A stretch of 32,066 nt of DNA from CAWJAP01 sp963834365 (GTDB lineage Bacteria > Acidobacteriota > Vicinamibacteria > Vicinamibacterales > Vicinamibacteraceae): assembly GCA_963834365.1 (NCBI GenBank), contig CAWIBS010000010.1, positions 1 through 32,066 of the forward strand, given 5' to 3'. Numbering within the stretch: the stretch's first letter is position 1; every line of letters starts with the position of its first letter. Position numbers and translations under genes: made by a program. Under the pieces are notes generated by a model. The model was given only the letters and a program-made list of their open reading frames with translations, was not told the DNA's origin and did not search any database. Below, piece after piece: positions 1-9,707 of the stretch.

Positions 1-1
1 C

Positions 2-961
2 GACCTCGAGGGCCGCATGCCGGTGACGCCGCGCACGCAGTTCCGTCTTGGCAGCGTCTCGAAAACGTTGACCGCGGCTGCCGTCGCCCTGCTTCACGAG
101 CGTGGGCGCATCGATCTCGATGCCCCGGTCCAGACCTACGTTCCCGTGTACCCACAGAAGCCGTGGACGGTGACCACGCGCCAGTTGATGGGCGACATCG
201 CCGGCGTCCACCGCATCCGCGGTGACAACAACGACAACCCGCCCGGTGGCCAGTGCGCGAGTCTCGACGAGGCGCTGGCGACCTTCGCCGACGAGCCGCT
301 CCTGTTCGAGCCGGGCACCCGGTACCGGTTTTCGACGTACGGCTCGATCCTCCTCAGCGCATTGGTCGAGGCCGCCGCCGGGGAGCCTCTTGCCAGGTTC
401 CTGACGCGCGAGATCCTCGAGCCGCTCGGCATGGAGAGCACCGTCCTCGAGGATGGCGCCGACGTCCCGGACATCACGTCCTTCTATATCCCGCGGGCGT
501 CCATGCGGACCAAGCTGGGCGTGCGGAAGGGGTCGCGCCCACACAACTCCTGCCTTGCCGGCGCCGGCGCCTTTTTTTCCACGCCATCCGACCTCGTGCG
601 ATTCGGGTCGGCGATGCTGAAGCCCGGACTGTTGAAGGCGGATACCATCGCGCTCCTCCAGACGCCGCTGCGCCTCGAGTCGGGCGCCTCCACCAACTTC
701 GCGCTGGGCTGGAAGGTCGAGCGCGTCCAACTGGCCGGCGCACCGGCACGGATGGTCGCGCACCGCGCCACTCCCAACGGCAGCACCGTCGCGCTGCTCA
801 CGTTCCCCGATCACGGCGTGGTCGTGGCCGCCGCATCGAACATCTCGCCTGCTGAGGGCGTTGACCCGGTCGGCCGGAAAATCGCGGAAGCATTCGTCGC
901 GAACGACAGGGTCGGCGGAGCACCGACGACACCGCCAGTTTCCAGTGCAGCAGCGTTCTAG
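2..961 (+). CDS. Serine hydrolase, beta-lactamase/class C PBP family (5' end cut by window edge)
   Basis: This is a penicillin-binding-protein-like or esterase-like serine hydrolase of the Beta-lactamase (PF00144) superfamily. The SxxK nucleophile motif is SVSK, reading RLGSVSKTLTAAA near residue 20 of the visible part. A Y-S-T segment in YRFSTYGSILLSALVE fits the usual YxN-type second motif of the family, with serine-threonine in place of the usual residues. The frame is open from base 2, so the first ATG at 17 is probably internal: the residues before it (DLEGR) match the usual run-up to the SxxK region, and the normal signal peptide and about 50-70 residues are missing. The C-terminus ends cleanly in an alanine-rich tail. 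Substrate cannot be assigned; these proteins may be esterases, D-amino-acid peptidases or PBPs. The family call is firm. Confidence 0.85.
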   Translation, partial: DLEGRMPVTPRTQFRLGSVSKTLTAAAVALLHERGRIDLDAPVQTYVPVYPQKPWTVTTRQLMGDIAGVHRIRGDNNDNPPGGQCASLDEALATFADEPLLFEPGTRYRFSTYGSILLSALVEAAAGEPLARFLTREILEPLGMESTVLEDGADVPDITSFYIPRASMRTKLGVRKGSRPHNSCLAGAGAFFSTPSDLVRFGSAMLKPGLLKADTIALLQTPLRLESGASTNFALGWKVERVQLAGAPARMVAHRATPNGSTVALLTFPDHGVVVAAASNISPAEGVDPVGRKIAEAFVANDRVGGAPTTPPVSSAAAF

Positions 962-1074
962 CAGCGTTCTCTGTTTCCGCGGCTATCGATGAACGTCAGC
1001 ATGACCATCGGCCGCGTTGTCAGAGTGTCCGGGAAGGCCCGTGAGCATTGCCGTAACCGCAGCCCGCCGCCGGA

Positions 1075-1171
1075 TCGCGGGGCAACCCTGTTCGCGCAGT
1101 CACCGTCCAAGAGTCTGCCAACCCGGCGCGCCTCGAAGGTGGATCCTATTCGCGCGTTGCATTACGAGTGA
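1075..1171 (+). pseudogene. Degenerate 3' remnant of an ADOP/MacB-like permease
   Basis: The last 18 codons before the stop at 1169-1171 read LPTRRASKVDPIRALHYE. This is the characteristic C-terminus of FtsX-domain ABC permeases (PARRAS-x-x-DP-x-x-ALR-x-E), also seen at the end of the intact gene just downstream (PARRASRIDPMVALRQE). Upstream of this tail the hydrophobic last membrane helix expected in the family is not recognisable in any frame, so I read it as a remnant of a second, tandem permease gene with an internal deletion. It could also be a C-terminal fragment duplicated from a neighbour. Confidence 0.5.
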
Positions 1172-1230
1172 CCGATGCGTGAGCGCTGGAGCGCGGTCTC
1201 GTTCGCCGTCGCACGTGTTCTGGAGGGCGG

Positions 1231-3705
1231 ATGACGCTCCTGCCTCGCCTCGGCTCGATCGTGCGGTGGATTGGCGCCCGCCATGGAGCCTGGCTGGACG
1301 TGATCGGGCGGGACGTCCGCTACGGGGTGCGGCAGGTTCGACGCAATCCGGCGTTCTCGGCTGTCTCCATCTTCACACTCGCGCTCGGCATCGGCGGGAT
1401 GACGGCGATGTTCAGCGCCTTCGACGCGGTGTTGATCCGCGCCTTGCCCTACACCGAGGCGGACCGTCTGGTGATGATCTGGGATGCGATGGGCGAGACC
1501 GACGTCACGTCCAGACACAACGCCACCCCAGCGGAATGGATCGAGTGGCGCCGCCTCAATACCGTCTTCACGGATCTCGCGTCCACTCAGCCGGCCGACG
1601 CGACGATCTCCGGCGACGGCGAACCCGAACAGGTTCCCGCGCGAAAGGTCACATGGAACTTCTGGGGCGTCCTTGGCGTGGAGCCAGTGCTCGGCCGTGT
1701 CTTCACCGAGGACGAGGACAACGGGAGTGCGCGCGTCGTCGTCATCAGCCACGGCCTGTGGCAACGCCGCTTCGGCGGCGCGTCCGACGTCATCGGACGT
1801 GAGATTTCCCTCAACGACGAGGCCTACGAAGTGATCGGCGTCACGCCGCGGAACTTCTACTTCATGCCCTCGCGCGAGATCGACATGTGGATGCCAGCGT
1901 CGTTCCCGCCGTGGATGCGGACGAACTTCACATGGCACGACGCGCAGATCGTTGCGCGGCTCGAGCCCGGCGTCACCGTGGAGCACGCGCGCCAGGCCAT
2001 GGCGACATTGAGTCTGCAGATCACGGCGAAGGATTTTCGCGGCCCCCATTCGGTGATCCTCGCGCCTCTTCGGGAGGAGATCGCCGGCAGAACACGAACC
2101 GCACTGATCCTGCTGCTGAGCGCGTCGGCAGCGCTCCTGTTGATCGCGTGCGTCAATCTGACGAACCTGCTGCTTTCGCGCGGTGCGGCGCGGGGCCGGG
2201 AAGTCGCCGTGCGCGCCGCGCTCGGGGCGGCCCGCGGCAGGCTGGTCTCCCAGTTCCTCACGGAAAGCCTGGTGCTCGCCGCGCCCGGCGCGCTGGCCGG
2301 ACTCGCGCTCGCCCTTCCGGCCATGCGATTTCTCGAACGGCTCGTGCCCGAGGCCATGGGCCCCGCGCGCCTCACGCTCGATTGGCGCGTGCTGGCGTTT
2401 TCTGCCGCTGCTTCTCTCGGCGCCACGCTGACCTTCGGACTCGCGCCGGCGCTGCGCGGCTCACGAATCTCTCCGCAGGACGCATTCCGCGACGGGGGAC
2501 GCGGCACGGCGGGCGCGCGCAGCCACTGGTTCCAGCATTCGCTGATCATCGTCGAAACGGCGCTCGCCGTCGTGCTGCTGACTTGCGGCGGCCTGCTCCT
2601 GCAGACCTTTCACCACCTGCGGAACACGGATGTCGGGTTCAGCAGCGAGAGGCTGCTGACCTTCGAGACGCCGCTATTCCGCTACAAGGACTTCGACCGG
2701 CGCGTGGCATTCATCAACGCCGAGCTGGAGGCCGTCCGCGCAATTCCCGGCGTCATCAACGCGGGCGCGATCAATCGCATTCCGTTTACGAACATCGCCG
2801 ACGCGACGTTCTATTGGCTGGAAGGGCAGCCCAGGGACGACATCCCGCGGCAGGTCGCGCTCATGCGCAACGTCAGCCGCGACTACTTCGCTACTGTCGG
2901 CGCGACTCTGCGTGACGGCAGGTTCTTCAGTGAAGCGGATCGAGCATCAGGCTGCCTTTGGCGATCGTCAACGAGCCGTTCGCCGCTCGCCACTTCCGAG
3001 GCCGATCTCCGCTGGGCCAGCGGTTCAAGTTCGGAGCAACAGGCGACAAGGGCTACTGGTACACGATTGTCGGCGTCGTGAAGCCGATTCGCGAGGCTGG
3101 CGTCCTGGCCGAAATGAAGCCTGCTGTCTATCGGCTGCACGAACACTGCGACCAGATCGGCGGCATCAACATCGGCATCGTGGTTCGAACGACCGTCGAG
3201 CCAGCGTCGATCGTCCCGGCGGTCCGTCAGGCCATCTGGTCGCTGGACGGGAATCAGCCGCTGGCGCGCATCCAGACGATGGAAGAGCTCGTCGACCGCC
3301 AGCTGTCGACGCCTTCACAAAGCACGGCGTTGCTGGTTGCGTTCGCGCTGCTCGCCCTGCTGCTTGCCTCTCTTGGCATCTACGGCGTGCTTTCCTACGC
3401 CGTCTCGCAGCGCACCAACGAAATCGGCGTCCGCATGGCGTTGGGCGCAACCTCCCGCGAAATCATGCTCGTCCTTTGGCAGACGAGGGCTGGGTGTGAC
3501 GTTCACCGGGCTCGCAATTGGTGTCGTCCTGGCGGCGATCGCGTCGCGCTTGATGAGCACGCTGCTCTACGGCTTTCGCCCCGACTACATCACGACTGTC
3601 GCCGTCGTCTCCGTGATTCTCGTGGGGGTCGCCGCACTGGCATGCATCGTTCCCGCTCGCCGCGCCTCACGTATCGATCCGATGGTGGCCCTGCGGCAGG
3701 AATGA
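1231..3705 (+). CDS. ADOP-type MacB/FtsX ABC transporter permease (two frameshifts)
   Basis: About 824 codons encode a permease of the acidobacterial duplicated orphan permease (ADOP) type: two FtsX-like halves, each with a periplasmic MacB_PCD domain, and no fused ATPase. Seen in order: a short cytoplasmic leader with RDVRYGVRQVRRNPAFSA, a first transmembrane helix (SIFTLALGIGGMTAMFSAF), a MacB_PCD domain, an FtsX block (ALILLLSASAALLLIACVNL), a second periplasmic domain, then a C-terminal FtsX block ending PARRASRIDPMVALRQE. The frame breaks twice. Near 2950 one base appears lost (SEADRAS continues as LPLAIVNEPFAARHF in the next frame). Near 3486 one base appears gained (REIMLVLWQT continues as GLGVTFTGLAIG). 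The two indels compensate, leaving a total length divisible by three. No ABC ATPase lies nearby, which is normal for ADOP genes. Substrate unknown. Confidence 0.88.
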
Positions 3706-3716
3706 GTGGGCCGGGC

Positions 3717-5141
3717 TCACTTGGCGGCGAAACTGAACAGCGACTTCTGGCCCCTGACGTAGATGCGGCCTTCGGACAGGGCCGGCGTGGCGAAGAGGGG
3801 CTCGCCCAGGTCGTTGGAGGCCAGGAGCTCCCAGTCTTTCCCGGCGCGGACGACGGCCACGATCCCGTCTTCGTTGGCGAAGTAGATGCGGCCGCCCGTC
3901 GCGATGGGCGAGGCGCTGTACGACGACGGTGCCGAGCCCACGCGGCCCGTCCTCACGACCTCGCCGGTGTCGGTGCGAAGCACGGTCAGGATGCCGCCGT
4001 TCTTGATCGTGTAGACCAGTCCGTCGAGGACCAGCGGCGACGGCACGACCGCGACGAAGCTCTTCTCGTAGCGCCACAACTCGCGCGCGAGCATGCCGCC
4101 GCTCGCATCCCGCGCCAGCGACACGGCGACCAGGCTCGAAGGCGCCACGACCGGTGCGTGGCCGGCGTTCCACTCGCTTTCGACGATGAACCCGTCGCGA
4201 TTGCCGTAGTACTTGGCGATGCCGATCAGCCAGGCGCTCTCGCCGCACTCCGCGATCGAGATGCGTCCGTCGCCGTCCTTGTCGTTGCGCGTCAGCGCCT
4301 CGGCGAACGGCGGCGTCCCGTCGTAGCCGTAGCCGAAGCCCACCACCGTGTCCCCGGCGACGACCGGGCTGGCGACCATGGCCGGCGCCATGCCCGGATG
4401 GGTCCACAGCCGCGCGCCGCTCTCGACCGCATGCCCGCCGAACAGGCCGCCGCCCGCCGTGACGATCTGCGGCGGCTGTCCCGGCGGCGTGTAGAGGACC
4501 GGCGTCGTCCAGGCGTCCGATTCGGCGCGTGCGATCTCCCACTGCACGGCGCCCGTCGCGAGCGACAGCGCCACGATCCTGGACCGTTCGAACTGGTCGA
4601 GCACCAGGACGAGCGTGGAGCCGGCGATGATGGGTGACGCCACCGCGCCCATCCGGTTGGCGAACGGGCCCATCGGCTTCTTCCAGCGGACCGCGCCGGC
4701 GGCGTCGTAGGAGACGACGCCGAAGTCGCGGAAGAAGACGTAGACGTTGTCGCCGTCGGTGACCGGGGTCGCGGCGGACGGCTCGTTCCACGCGTGCGCG
4801 TCTTCATGACGCGCCGGCGATTCCTTGCGTTCCCACACCAGCTTTCCCGTCTCGCGGTCGAAGCACTGGGTGTAGAGCGCACCCTCGTCGAATGCCGTGA
4901 GGAACAGGTGACTCCGGCTCAGCACGGGCGAGGACTTGCCCGGCCGGACGGCCGATCGCCACTTCAGGTTGCGGTCCGGCCCGAACTCCGTCGGGTAGCC
5001 GGCATCCGGCACGATGCCGGTGCCGTTCGGGCCGCGGAACCGTGACCACTCCTGCGCCCGCGCGGGCGTCGCCGCGCCGGCGGCGAGGAGGACGGACAGA
5101 ACGATCGACGGGGCAATCCACCGCCGCAGGGGAGTCGGCAA
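3717..5141 (-). CDS. Secreted PQQ-binding-like beta-propeller protein with an EF-hand-like loop
   Basis: A 474-residue exported protein. The N-terminus is a signal peptide (RRWIAPSIVLSVLLAAGAA, then PARAQEW). The mature part opens with WSRFRGPNGTG, typical of PQQ_2 (PF13360) eight-bladed propellers of Planctomycetes and Acidobacteria, and continues with repeated blades such as LYTQCFDRETGKLVWE and VLRTDTGEVVRTGRVG. Inserted between blades is NDKDGDGRISIAE followed by YYGNRDGFIVESEW, an EF-hand-like calcium-binding pair. The start chosen is a TTG at 5141 with GGAG eight bases upstream; no ATG or GTG in this frame keeps the signal peptide. These proteins usually lack the catalytic residues of PQQ dehydrogenases and are thought to be structural or binding proteins, so no enzymatic role is claimed. 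It is convergent with the ADOP permease, 11 bp away. Confidence 0.85.
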   Translation of the reverse strand: MPTPLRRWIAPSIVLSVLLAAGAATPARAQEWSRFRGPNGTGIVPDAGYPTEFGPDRNLKWRSAVRPGKSSPVLSRSHLFLTAFDEGALYTQCFDRETGKLVWERKESPARHEDAHAWNEPSAATPVTDGDNVYVFFRDFGVVSYDAAGAVRWKKPMGPFANRMGAVASPIIAGSTLVLVLDQFERSRIVALSLATGAVQWEIARAESDAWTTPVLYTPPGQPPQIVTAGGGLFGGHAVESGARLWTHPGMAPAMVASPVVAGDTVVGFGYGYDGTPPFAEALTRNDKDGDGRISIAECGESAWLIGIAKYYGNRDGFIVESEWNAGHAPVVAPSSLVAVSLARDASGGMLARELWRYEKSFVAVVPSPLVLDGLVYTIKNGGILTVLRTDTGEVVRTGRVGSAPSSYSASPIATGGRIYFANEDGIVAVVRAGKDWELLASNDLGEPLFATPALSEGRIYVRGQKSLFSFAAK

Positions 5142-5249
5142 CCGGGCACTCCAATCTGATACGCATTAACGGATGAGTCGGCCGCGATTATCCGGCCGAT
5201 CTCGTCAGGCGTCAAACCTGAACTGCGGCCCCGAAGTCGGCGGCCGTGA

Positions 5250-5414
5250 ACTGTGGCCAGGGGGCCGTTCGGAGACTTCCATTTCGCTGCCGCGGTCTGG
5301 TTCAATCTCGTGTTCGCGCCCGATGGCCGCCTACTCTCCCTGGAGATCTTTGAAGGGGACGAGGGGCAGGACAAAGCGGCCTCCGGGTCTATGAGTGGGG
5401 GCGAGGCACGCTGA
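5250..5414 (+). pseudogene. Possible 3' fragment of an unidentified gene
   Basis: One frame reads FGDFHFAAAVWFNLVFAPDG followed by RLLSLEIFEGDEGQDKAA and a stop at 5412-5414. The hydrophobic/acidic alternation looks like real protein rather than an out-of-frame shadow. There is no plausible start: a stop codon sits at 5247-5249 and only a GTG at 5253 follows. It may be the end of a gene broken by a frameshift or deletion. The rest of the 300-bp spacer between the beta-propeller gene and the methyltransferase holds nothing I recognise, apart from the methyltransferase ribosome-binding site AGGAAGAG at about 5429. Confidence 0.25.
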
Positions 5415-5443
5415 CGCGATCCGCGTAAAGGAAGAGAGACATC

Positions 5444-6283
5444 ATGGAAGGCGAGAAGTCCTTGGAGGGCACCTACGTCCTCGGCAATCACCCAGAAGAG
5501 CTCGCGAGACTCGATCGCCAGGCCGCTTCGATCGACCGTCCCACCCGCCTGCTCCTGCAGGCCGCGAGTCTTACACCCGGAACGCGCGTGCTCGACCTCG
5601 GCACCGGGCTGGGTCACGTTGCGCAAATCGCAGGAGAGCTCGTCGGGCCGACAGGCTCCGTTCTGGGAATCGATCGGTCCGCGGATGCGATCGCGGTCGC
5701 CCGCAAACGAGCGTTGGAGGCTGGAGCCAGGCATCTCACGTACGCGGAAGGTGACGCGCGAGTGTGGCTGGCATCCGAGCCGTTTGACGCGATTGTCAGT
5801 CGGCTCCTGCTCTTTCACGTTCCGGACCCGACCGCCGTTGTGAACCATCACCTGCGCAACCTTCGTCCGGGTGGCGAATTCGTCGCGATCGACTTCGATC
5901 TCGGCGGATCGCGCGCCGAGCCGTCTGTACCGATCGTGGACGACGCTTTCCGTTGGGTGCAGGAGGCGTTTCGTGCCGTCGGGGCGTGGCCGAGGATCGG
6001 CGTGCGTCTCGGAACGATTCTCGAGCGTGGGGGACTCAGCCGAGTATCTACTCTCGGCATCCAGGCATACTTGCCGTCGCACGATCCGACTGGACCTGCG
6101 CTTCTGGCCGGTGTCGTGCGCAGCCTGGCGGCGGCGATCGTCGGTCACGGCATCGCAACGGCCGAGCAGCTGGACATCGCGACCCTCGAGCAGCGGATCG
6201 CGGAGGCGGTTCGGCAGGCCGACGCGGCGATAGTTCTGCCAACGGTCGTCGGTGCGTGGGGCTACGCGCCGGCGGCCTCGTAG
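5444..6283 (+). CDS. Class I SAM-dependent methyltransferase
   Basis: A 279-residue cytosolic methyltransferase with a Rossmann fold. Motif I is VLDLGTGLGHVAQIA at about residues 47-61. The acidic residue that holds the SAM ribose follows in SVLGIDRSADAIAVA, then an adenine-loop segment TYAEGDARVW, the motif IV-like FDAIVSRLLLFHVPDP and the post-motif LRPGGEFVAIDFD. This pattern fits the Methyltransf_11/25/31 groups, including UbiE-like and small-molecule methyltransferases. The start ATG has a good ribosome-binding site (AGGAAGAG, about 10 bases upstream). It stands alone, so its substrate cannot be inferred. Its 3' end nominally overlaps the minus-strand gene that follows, but that overlap is probably an artefact of the other gene's missing stop. 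Confidence 0.85.
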   Translation: MEGEKSLEGTYVLGNHPEELARLDRQAASIDRPTRLLLQAASLTPGTRVLDLGTGLGHVAQIAGELVGPTGSVLGIDRSADAIAVARKRALEAGARHLTYAEGDARVWLASEPFDAIVSRLLLFHVPDPTAVVNHHLRNLRPGGEFVAIDFDLGGSRAEPSVPIVDDAFRWVQEAFRAVGAWPRIGVRLGTILERGGLSRVSTLGIQAYLPSHDPTGPALLAGVVRSLAAAIVGHGIATAEQLDIATLEQRIAEAVRQADAAIVLPTVVGAWGYAPAAS

Positions 6284-6914
6284 CAATAGTGCGCGAATTT
6301 TGCTCGCCGAGCTGCTCGAGTCTTCCCACCTGGTCGCCAGCCCTCGCCGCCCGAGTCGCGCGCAAGGCGAGGAGTGAGCGGAGCGCAAACCCATCACGCT
6401 CCGGCCCACGCAGGATCATTCGGGTCTGTACCACCTTGGTGGCGGAACTGCTGACGACGTAGCCGGCTTTCGAAACGACCGTGCGGATCTGCGCCCCGTT
6501 GTCGGCAACTACGAGGCGAAGTGGCACCGGGGAGAACGGGGAGCCCGGAATGACGAGCTCGGCCTCGCCCGTGCAATCCGGATTGATGCTGTACGTTCCG
6601 GTCGCGGGGGTCCAATCGACTGGCGGGAGCATCCCGTTGAGGACGACGTGGTCCACCTGGCTCAGATTGCCTTTGCCGTCGAAATGCGTCATCGCAACGC
6701 CGCGCAGCGGCAAGGGCGTCGGGGCGTCGACCACGAGACCTTCGATCTCGAATGCGTAAAGGCCGCGGAGGGTCCGATTCGAGCAGCGTCCGTTGTCGGA
6801 GCTTCTCGACGTGCGATCGTCGGATTGGCCCTGCGCCAACGTGCCCGAAAACAGCAGAACACCGACGGCGATCGCCGGGAGTACGAGCACCGAAGCTCTC
6901 AACTGGGTTCTCAT
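6048..6914 (-). CDS. Small secreted protein of unknown function; C-terminal tail doubtful
   Basis: The start ATG at 6914 is set by a strong ribosome-binding site (AGAGGAGG) and a clear signal peptide: MRTQLRAS, then VLVLPAIAVGVLLFSGTLA, cleavage near AQGQS. The mature core has SNRTLRGLYAFEIEGLVV, PLRGVAMTHFDGKGNLSQVD and GTYSINPDCTGEAELVIPG, giving two cysteines (in GRCSN and PDCTG) that could form a disulfide. This layout (GxYxF..G, FDGxGxxxxVD, GTYxxNPDCTG) recurs in exported acidobacterial and other bacterial hypothetical proteins. The believable protein ends near 6410. The remaining 120 residues are arginine/proline-rich, overlap the methyltransferase gene antisense and are probably translated noise, perhaps because an indel removed the true stop. 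Function unknown. Confidence 0.6.
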   Translation of the reverse strand: MRTQLRASVLVLPAIAVGVLLFSGTLAQGQSDDRTSRSSDNGRCSNRTLRGLYAFEIEGLVVDAPTPLPLRGVAMTHFDGKGNLSQVDHVVLNGMLPPVDWTPATGTYSINPDCTGEAELVIPGSPFSPVPLRLVVADNGAQIRTVVSKAGYVVSSSATKVVQTRMILRGPERDGFALRSLLALRATRAARAGDQVGRLEQLGEQNSRTIATRPPARSPTHRRPLAELSPRRPAEPPPRSAARGSRCPAARPLRCRDRRSPPPGCARHRPEAQVQSDRATASMPGCRE

Positions 6915-7149
6915 CTCTGGCCTCCTCTTGATCAACGAACGATGAACGACCGCCTCCGAATGCCGCTTCGAAGCGCCGTCGAGAGTCGACTCGACGCGTC
7001 GATCGGTCGCCACCTCGTTGATAGGCGAACTGTCGCGCAGTAGGCGGCCGGTCCGCCATAGATGCGGCCTTGAAAAAATCTCGAACTTTGCTGAGTGTGC
7101 AAGTGGCGGGGGTTCAGCCAGTTATGACATCGTATTGGCCGCCACACTC

Positions 7150-9625
7150 ATGGGGACACCCGCCACCGGCGTGACGTTCCGCTTCGGGGACTTCGAGCTC
7201 GACACCGCCAGCTACCAGCTCCGTCGCAGGGGGCATCAGGTGCGACTGGGGCGGCAGCCGATGGATCTCCTGCTGATGTTGGTCGAGCGTCGAGGGGATC
7301 TCGGTGACGCGCGAGGAGATCACCACCCGGCTCTGGAGCGAACACGTCTTCGTCGATCGGGACGCGGGCATCCACACCGCCATCCTCAGGATCCGACAAG
7401 TGCTGGGTGTCTCGCGCGAGTCGCCGCGGTTCGTCGAGACGGTACCGACCAGGGGCTATCGGTTCGTTGCTCCCGTCGAGATTGTTGACGGATGCGAATC
7501 CGACCCGCCGACGTCACTCACGCTCGGCACAGGCGCGTGTCTCGCTGAGTCGTCACAATCTTCCGCCGGAGCTCACCAGCTTCATCGGCCGCCGGAAGGA
7601 GCTGTCAGAGTTGGCGGAGCTGCTGGCGACATCGCGGCTGCTGTCGTTGACGGGTTCAGGTGGGGTCGGCAAGACCCGCCTGGCGCTCCGGCTCGCTGCC
7701 AACCTGGCAGGGCGGTTCCCGACGCGGTGTGTGGCTCATCGATCTGGCGGCACTGACCACGGCCGACCTCGTCGCGCAGACCATCGCGACGGTCGTCGGT
7801 GTGCGGGAGAGTCCGCAGCGATCGGCGCGCGAGGCGATTCTCGATCACCTCCGTCAGGGTGAGCCTCTGCTCATCCTGGACACATGTGAGCATCTGATCG
7901 ACGCCTGTGCCGAGCTCGTGCACGACCTGCTCCGCGGAGCGCCGGCGATGCGCATCGTCGCGACGAGCCGCGAACCACTGGGAGTCCCTGGCGAGATCAT
8001 CTATCGCGTCCCATCGCTGTCGCTGCCCGAGCAGGTCGCCGCCGTTTCCAGTGATGCGCTGATGCACTCGGAGGCGACACAGCTCTTCATCGAACGTGCG
8101 ATGGCAATCGCTCCCGCCTTCATCGCCAGCGAGACCGAGGCGGGCGCGATTGCCAGGATTTGTCGCCGCCTGGACGGGATACCGCTCGCGATTGAATTGG
8201 CCGCGGCGCGAGTCGCCGTGCTGTCCCTGGAGCAGATCGAAGCACGATTGCAGGATCGTTTCCGCCTGCTGACCGGCGGCCCGCGCACCGCTGTGGCGCG
8301 CCAGAGGACGCTGGAAGCGACCGTTGAGTGGAGCTACCAGCTGTTGTCAGAGGGCGAACGATCGGTGCTCAGCCGCGTGTCGATATTCCCTGCATCCTGG
8401 ACACTCGAGGCAGCCGAGGCGATCTGCGGAGGCGACGGGATCAATCCGGAGGATGTGCTGGAGTCTGTCGCCAGACTCGTCAGTAAATCGCTGATCGCAG
8501 TTGAAAGCGATGTGGCCGGCGGCCGTCGGTATCGATTGCTGGAAACGGTTCGCCAGTACGCGCGGGGCCGGCTCATGGAAGCGGGTGACGCCGATCGCTT
8601 CCGCCGACGCCATTTCGAATTTTTCTGGAACGAGTTTCGCGGGGCACAGCCGATTCTTCGGGGCCCTGGTCAGGTACCGTGTCTCAACCGACTGGTCAAA
8701 GAACAGGAAAATCTCCGTGCAGCCCTCGAATGGGCCCTGGATTCGGTGACTCACTCCGAGGAAGGGGTCGAGCTCGCGGGCGCGCTGTTCTGGTTCTGGA
8801 CCAAGCGCGGCCTGTTTGAAGAAGGGAAATCCTGGCTTACCCGGGCGGTGGCCCTTCAAGCATCGGCGGAGTTCACGGGGCGGGCGTTGATCGGCCTGGC
8901 CCACATGCACTACTTCCAGGGACGGCATGTCGCCACTGCAGACGTGGCAACGCGGGCGCTGTCGTTGGGCCGCGACGCGGGGGACGCACGGGTGGTCCAG
9001 TTCTCTTTGTTCATGCAGGCGCTTGCCGCGTTCGAGGCGGGCGATTATGACGTGGCTCAGGTCCGTGCCCTCGAGGCCAGAGAAGCCGCCGACGCGTGCC
9101 GCAGCGGTCGACCTTGGTGGTCCGTTGATGATCCTGGCCAACCTCGCCATTGTGGTCGGCGATCTCGATCGAGCCCAGCACCTTTTCGACGAGTCGATCG
9201 CCGTGCTCCGGCAGGCGGGTGAACTGTGGGGACTGGGCATCCTGTTGTCGATTGCGGGCGGGTTGCGCATCGTTCGAGGAGACTTCGACCAGGCACGCGC
9301 GCAGGCGCTCGAGGCGCTCTCGCTGTGTGAGCAGCTCGAGGACCCTCGCGGCCTTGCCTGGAGTCTCGAAGTGTTTGCAGGGCTGCTGGCCGCCGGCGGG
9401 TTCGCTGACGGAGCGGCGCGGTTATGGGGGGCATCGGACGGACTGCTGGAAGCGGCTGGCGGTTCGCTGGTCCCGACAATCGGGTGGATCCGCGATCGCT
9501 ACATTGATCCGGTAAGAGCGTCACTGGGCGACGTCTCATTCAGGGCACTCTGCGCAGAGGGGCGCGCGATGCGGCCGATCCAGGCAGCGGCGTTCGCGCG
9601 CGAGCAGACGTTTCTACTGGTCTGA
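7150..9625 (+). CDS. wHTH–NB-ARC ATPase–TPR transcriptional regulator (frameshifted)
   Basis: About 825 codons encode a multidomain regulator of the COG3903 'predicted ATPase' type. An OmpR/PhoB-like winged helix (Trans_reg_C) comes first, from FRFGDFELDTASYQLRR to SPRFVETVPTRGYRFVAPV. The linker HNLPPELTSFIGRRKEL leads into an NB-ARC-type ATPase with Walker A LTGSGGVGKTRLALRLA, Walker B LLILDTCEHLIDAC, sensor RIVATSREPLGVPGE and the GxPLA motif LDGIPLAIELAAARV. Helical TPR-like repeats follow, ending AREQTFLLV. Four frame breaks are needed: near 7297 (GDL to VTREE), 7540 (DPPTSL to SLSRHNLPPEL), 7720 (AGRF to VWLIDLAAL) and 9105 (AREAAD to GGPLMILANLAI). Such proteins act as nucleotide-switched sensors controlling adjacent genes. 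The dimethylformamidase-like gene starts 82 bp downstream and is a possible target. Confidence 0.85.
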
Positions 9626-9707
9626 GTCAGGGTCGAGAATGGCGGCGAGTTCGTCAATCGTGCTGTGGACGCCTGGGCTCCGCCCCGCCAAGACCGGCGC
9701 GCGACGA

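Noticed and set aside
2958..4637. A 559-codon plus-strand frame
   Set aside because: Only its first part (to about 3485) is the middle of the ADOP permease; the rest is antisense to the beta-propeller gene.
6048..6400. C-terminal 120 residues of the secreted protein as a functional domain
   Set aside because: Arg/Pro-rich, antisense to the methyltransferase, and not continuous in style with the core domain; probably read-through after a lost stop.
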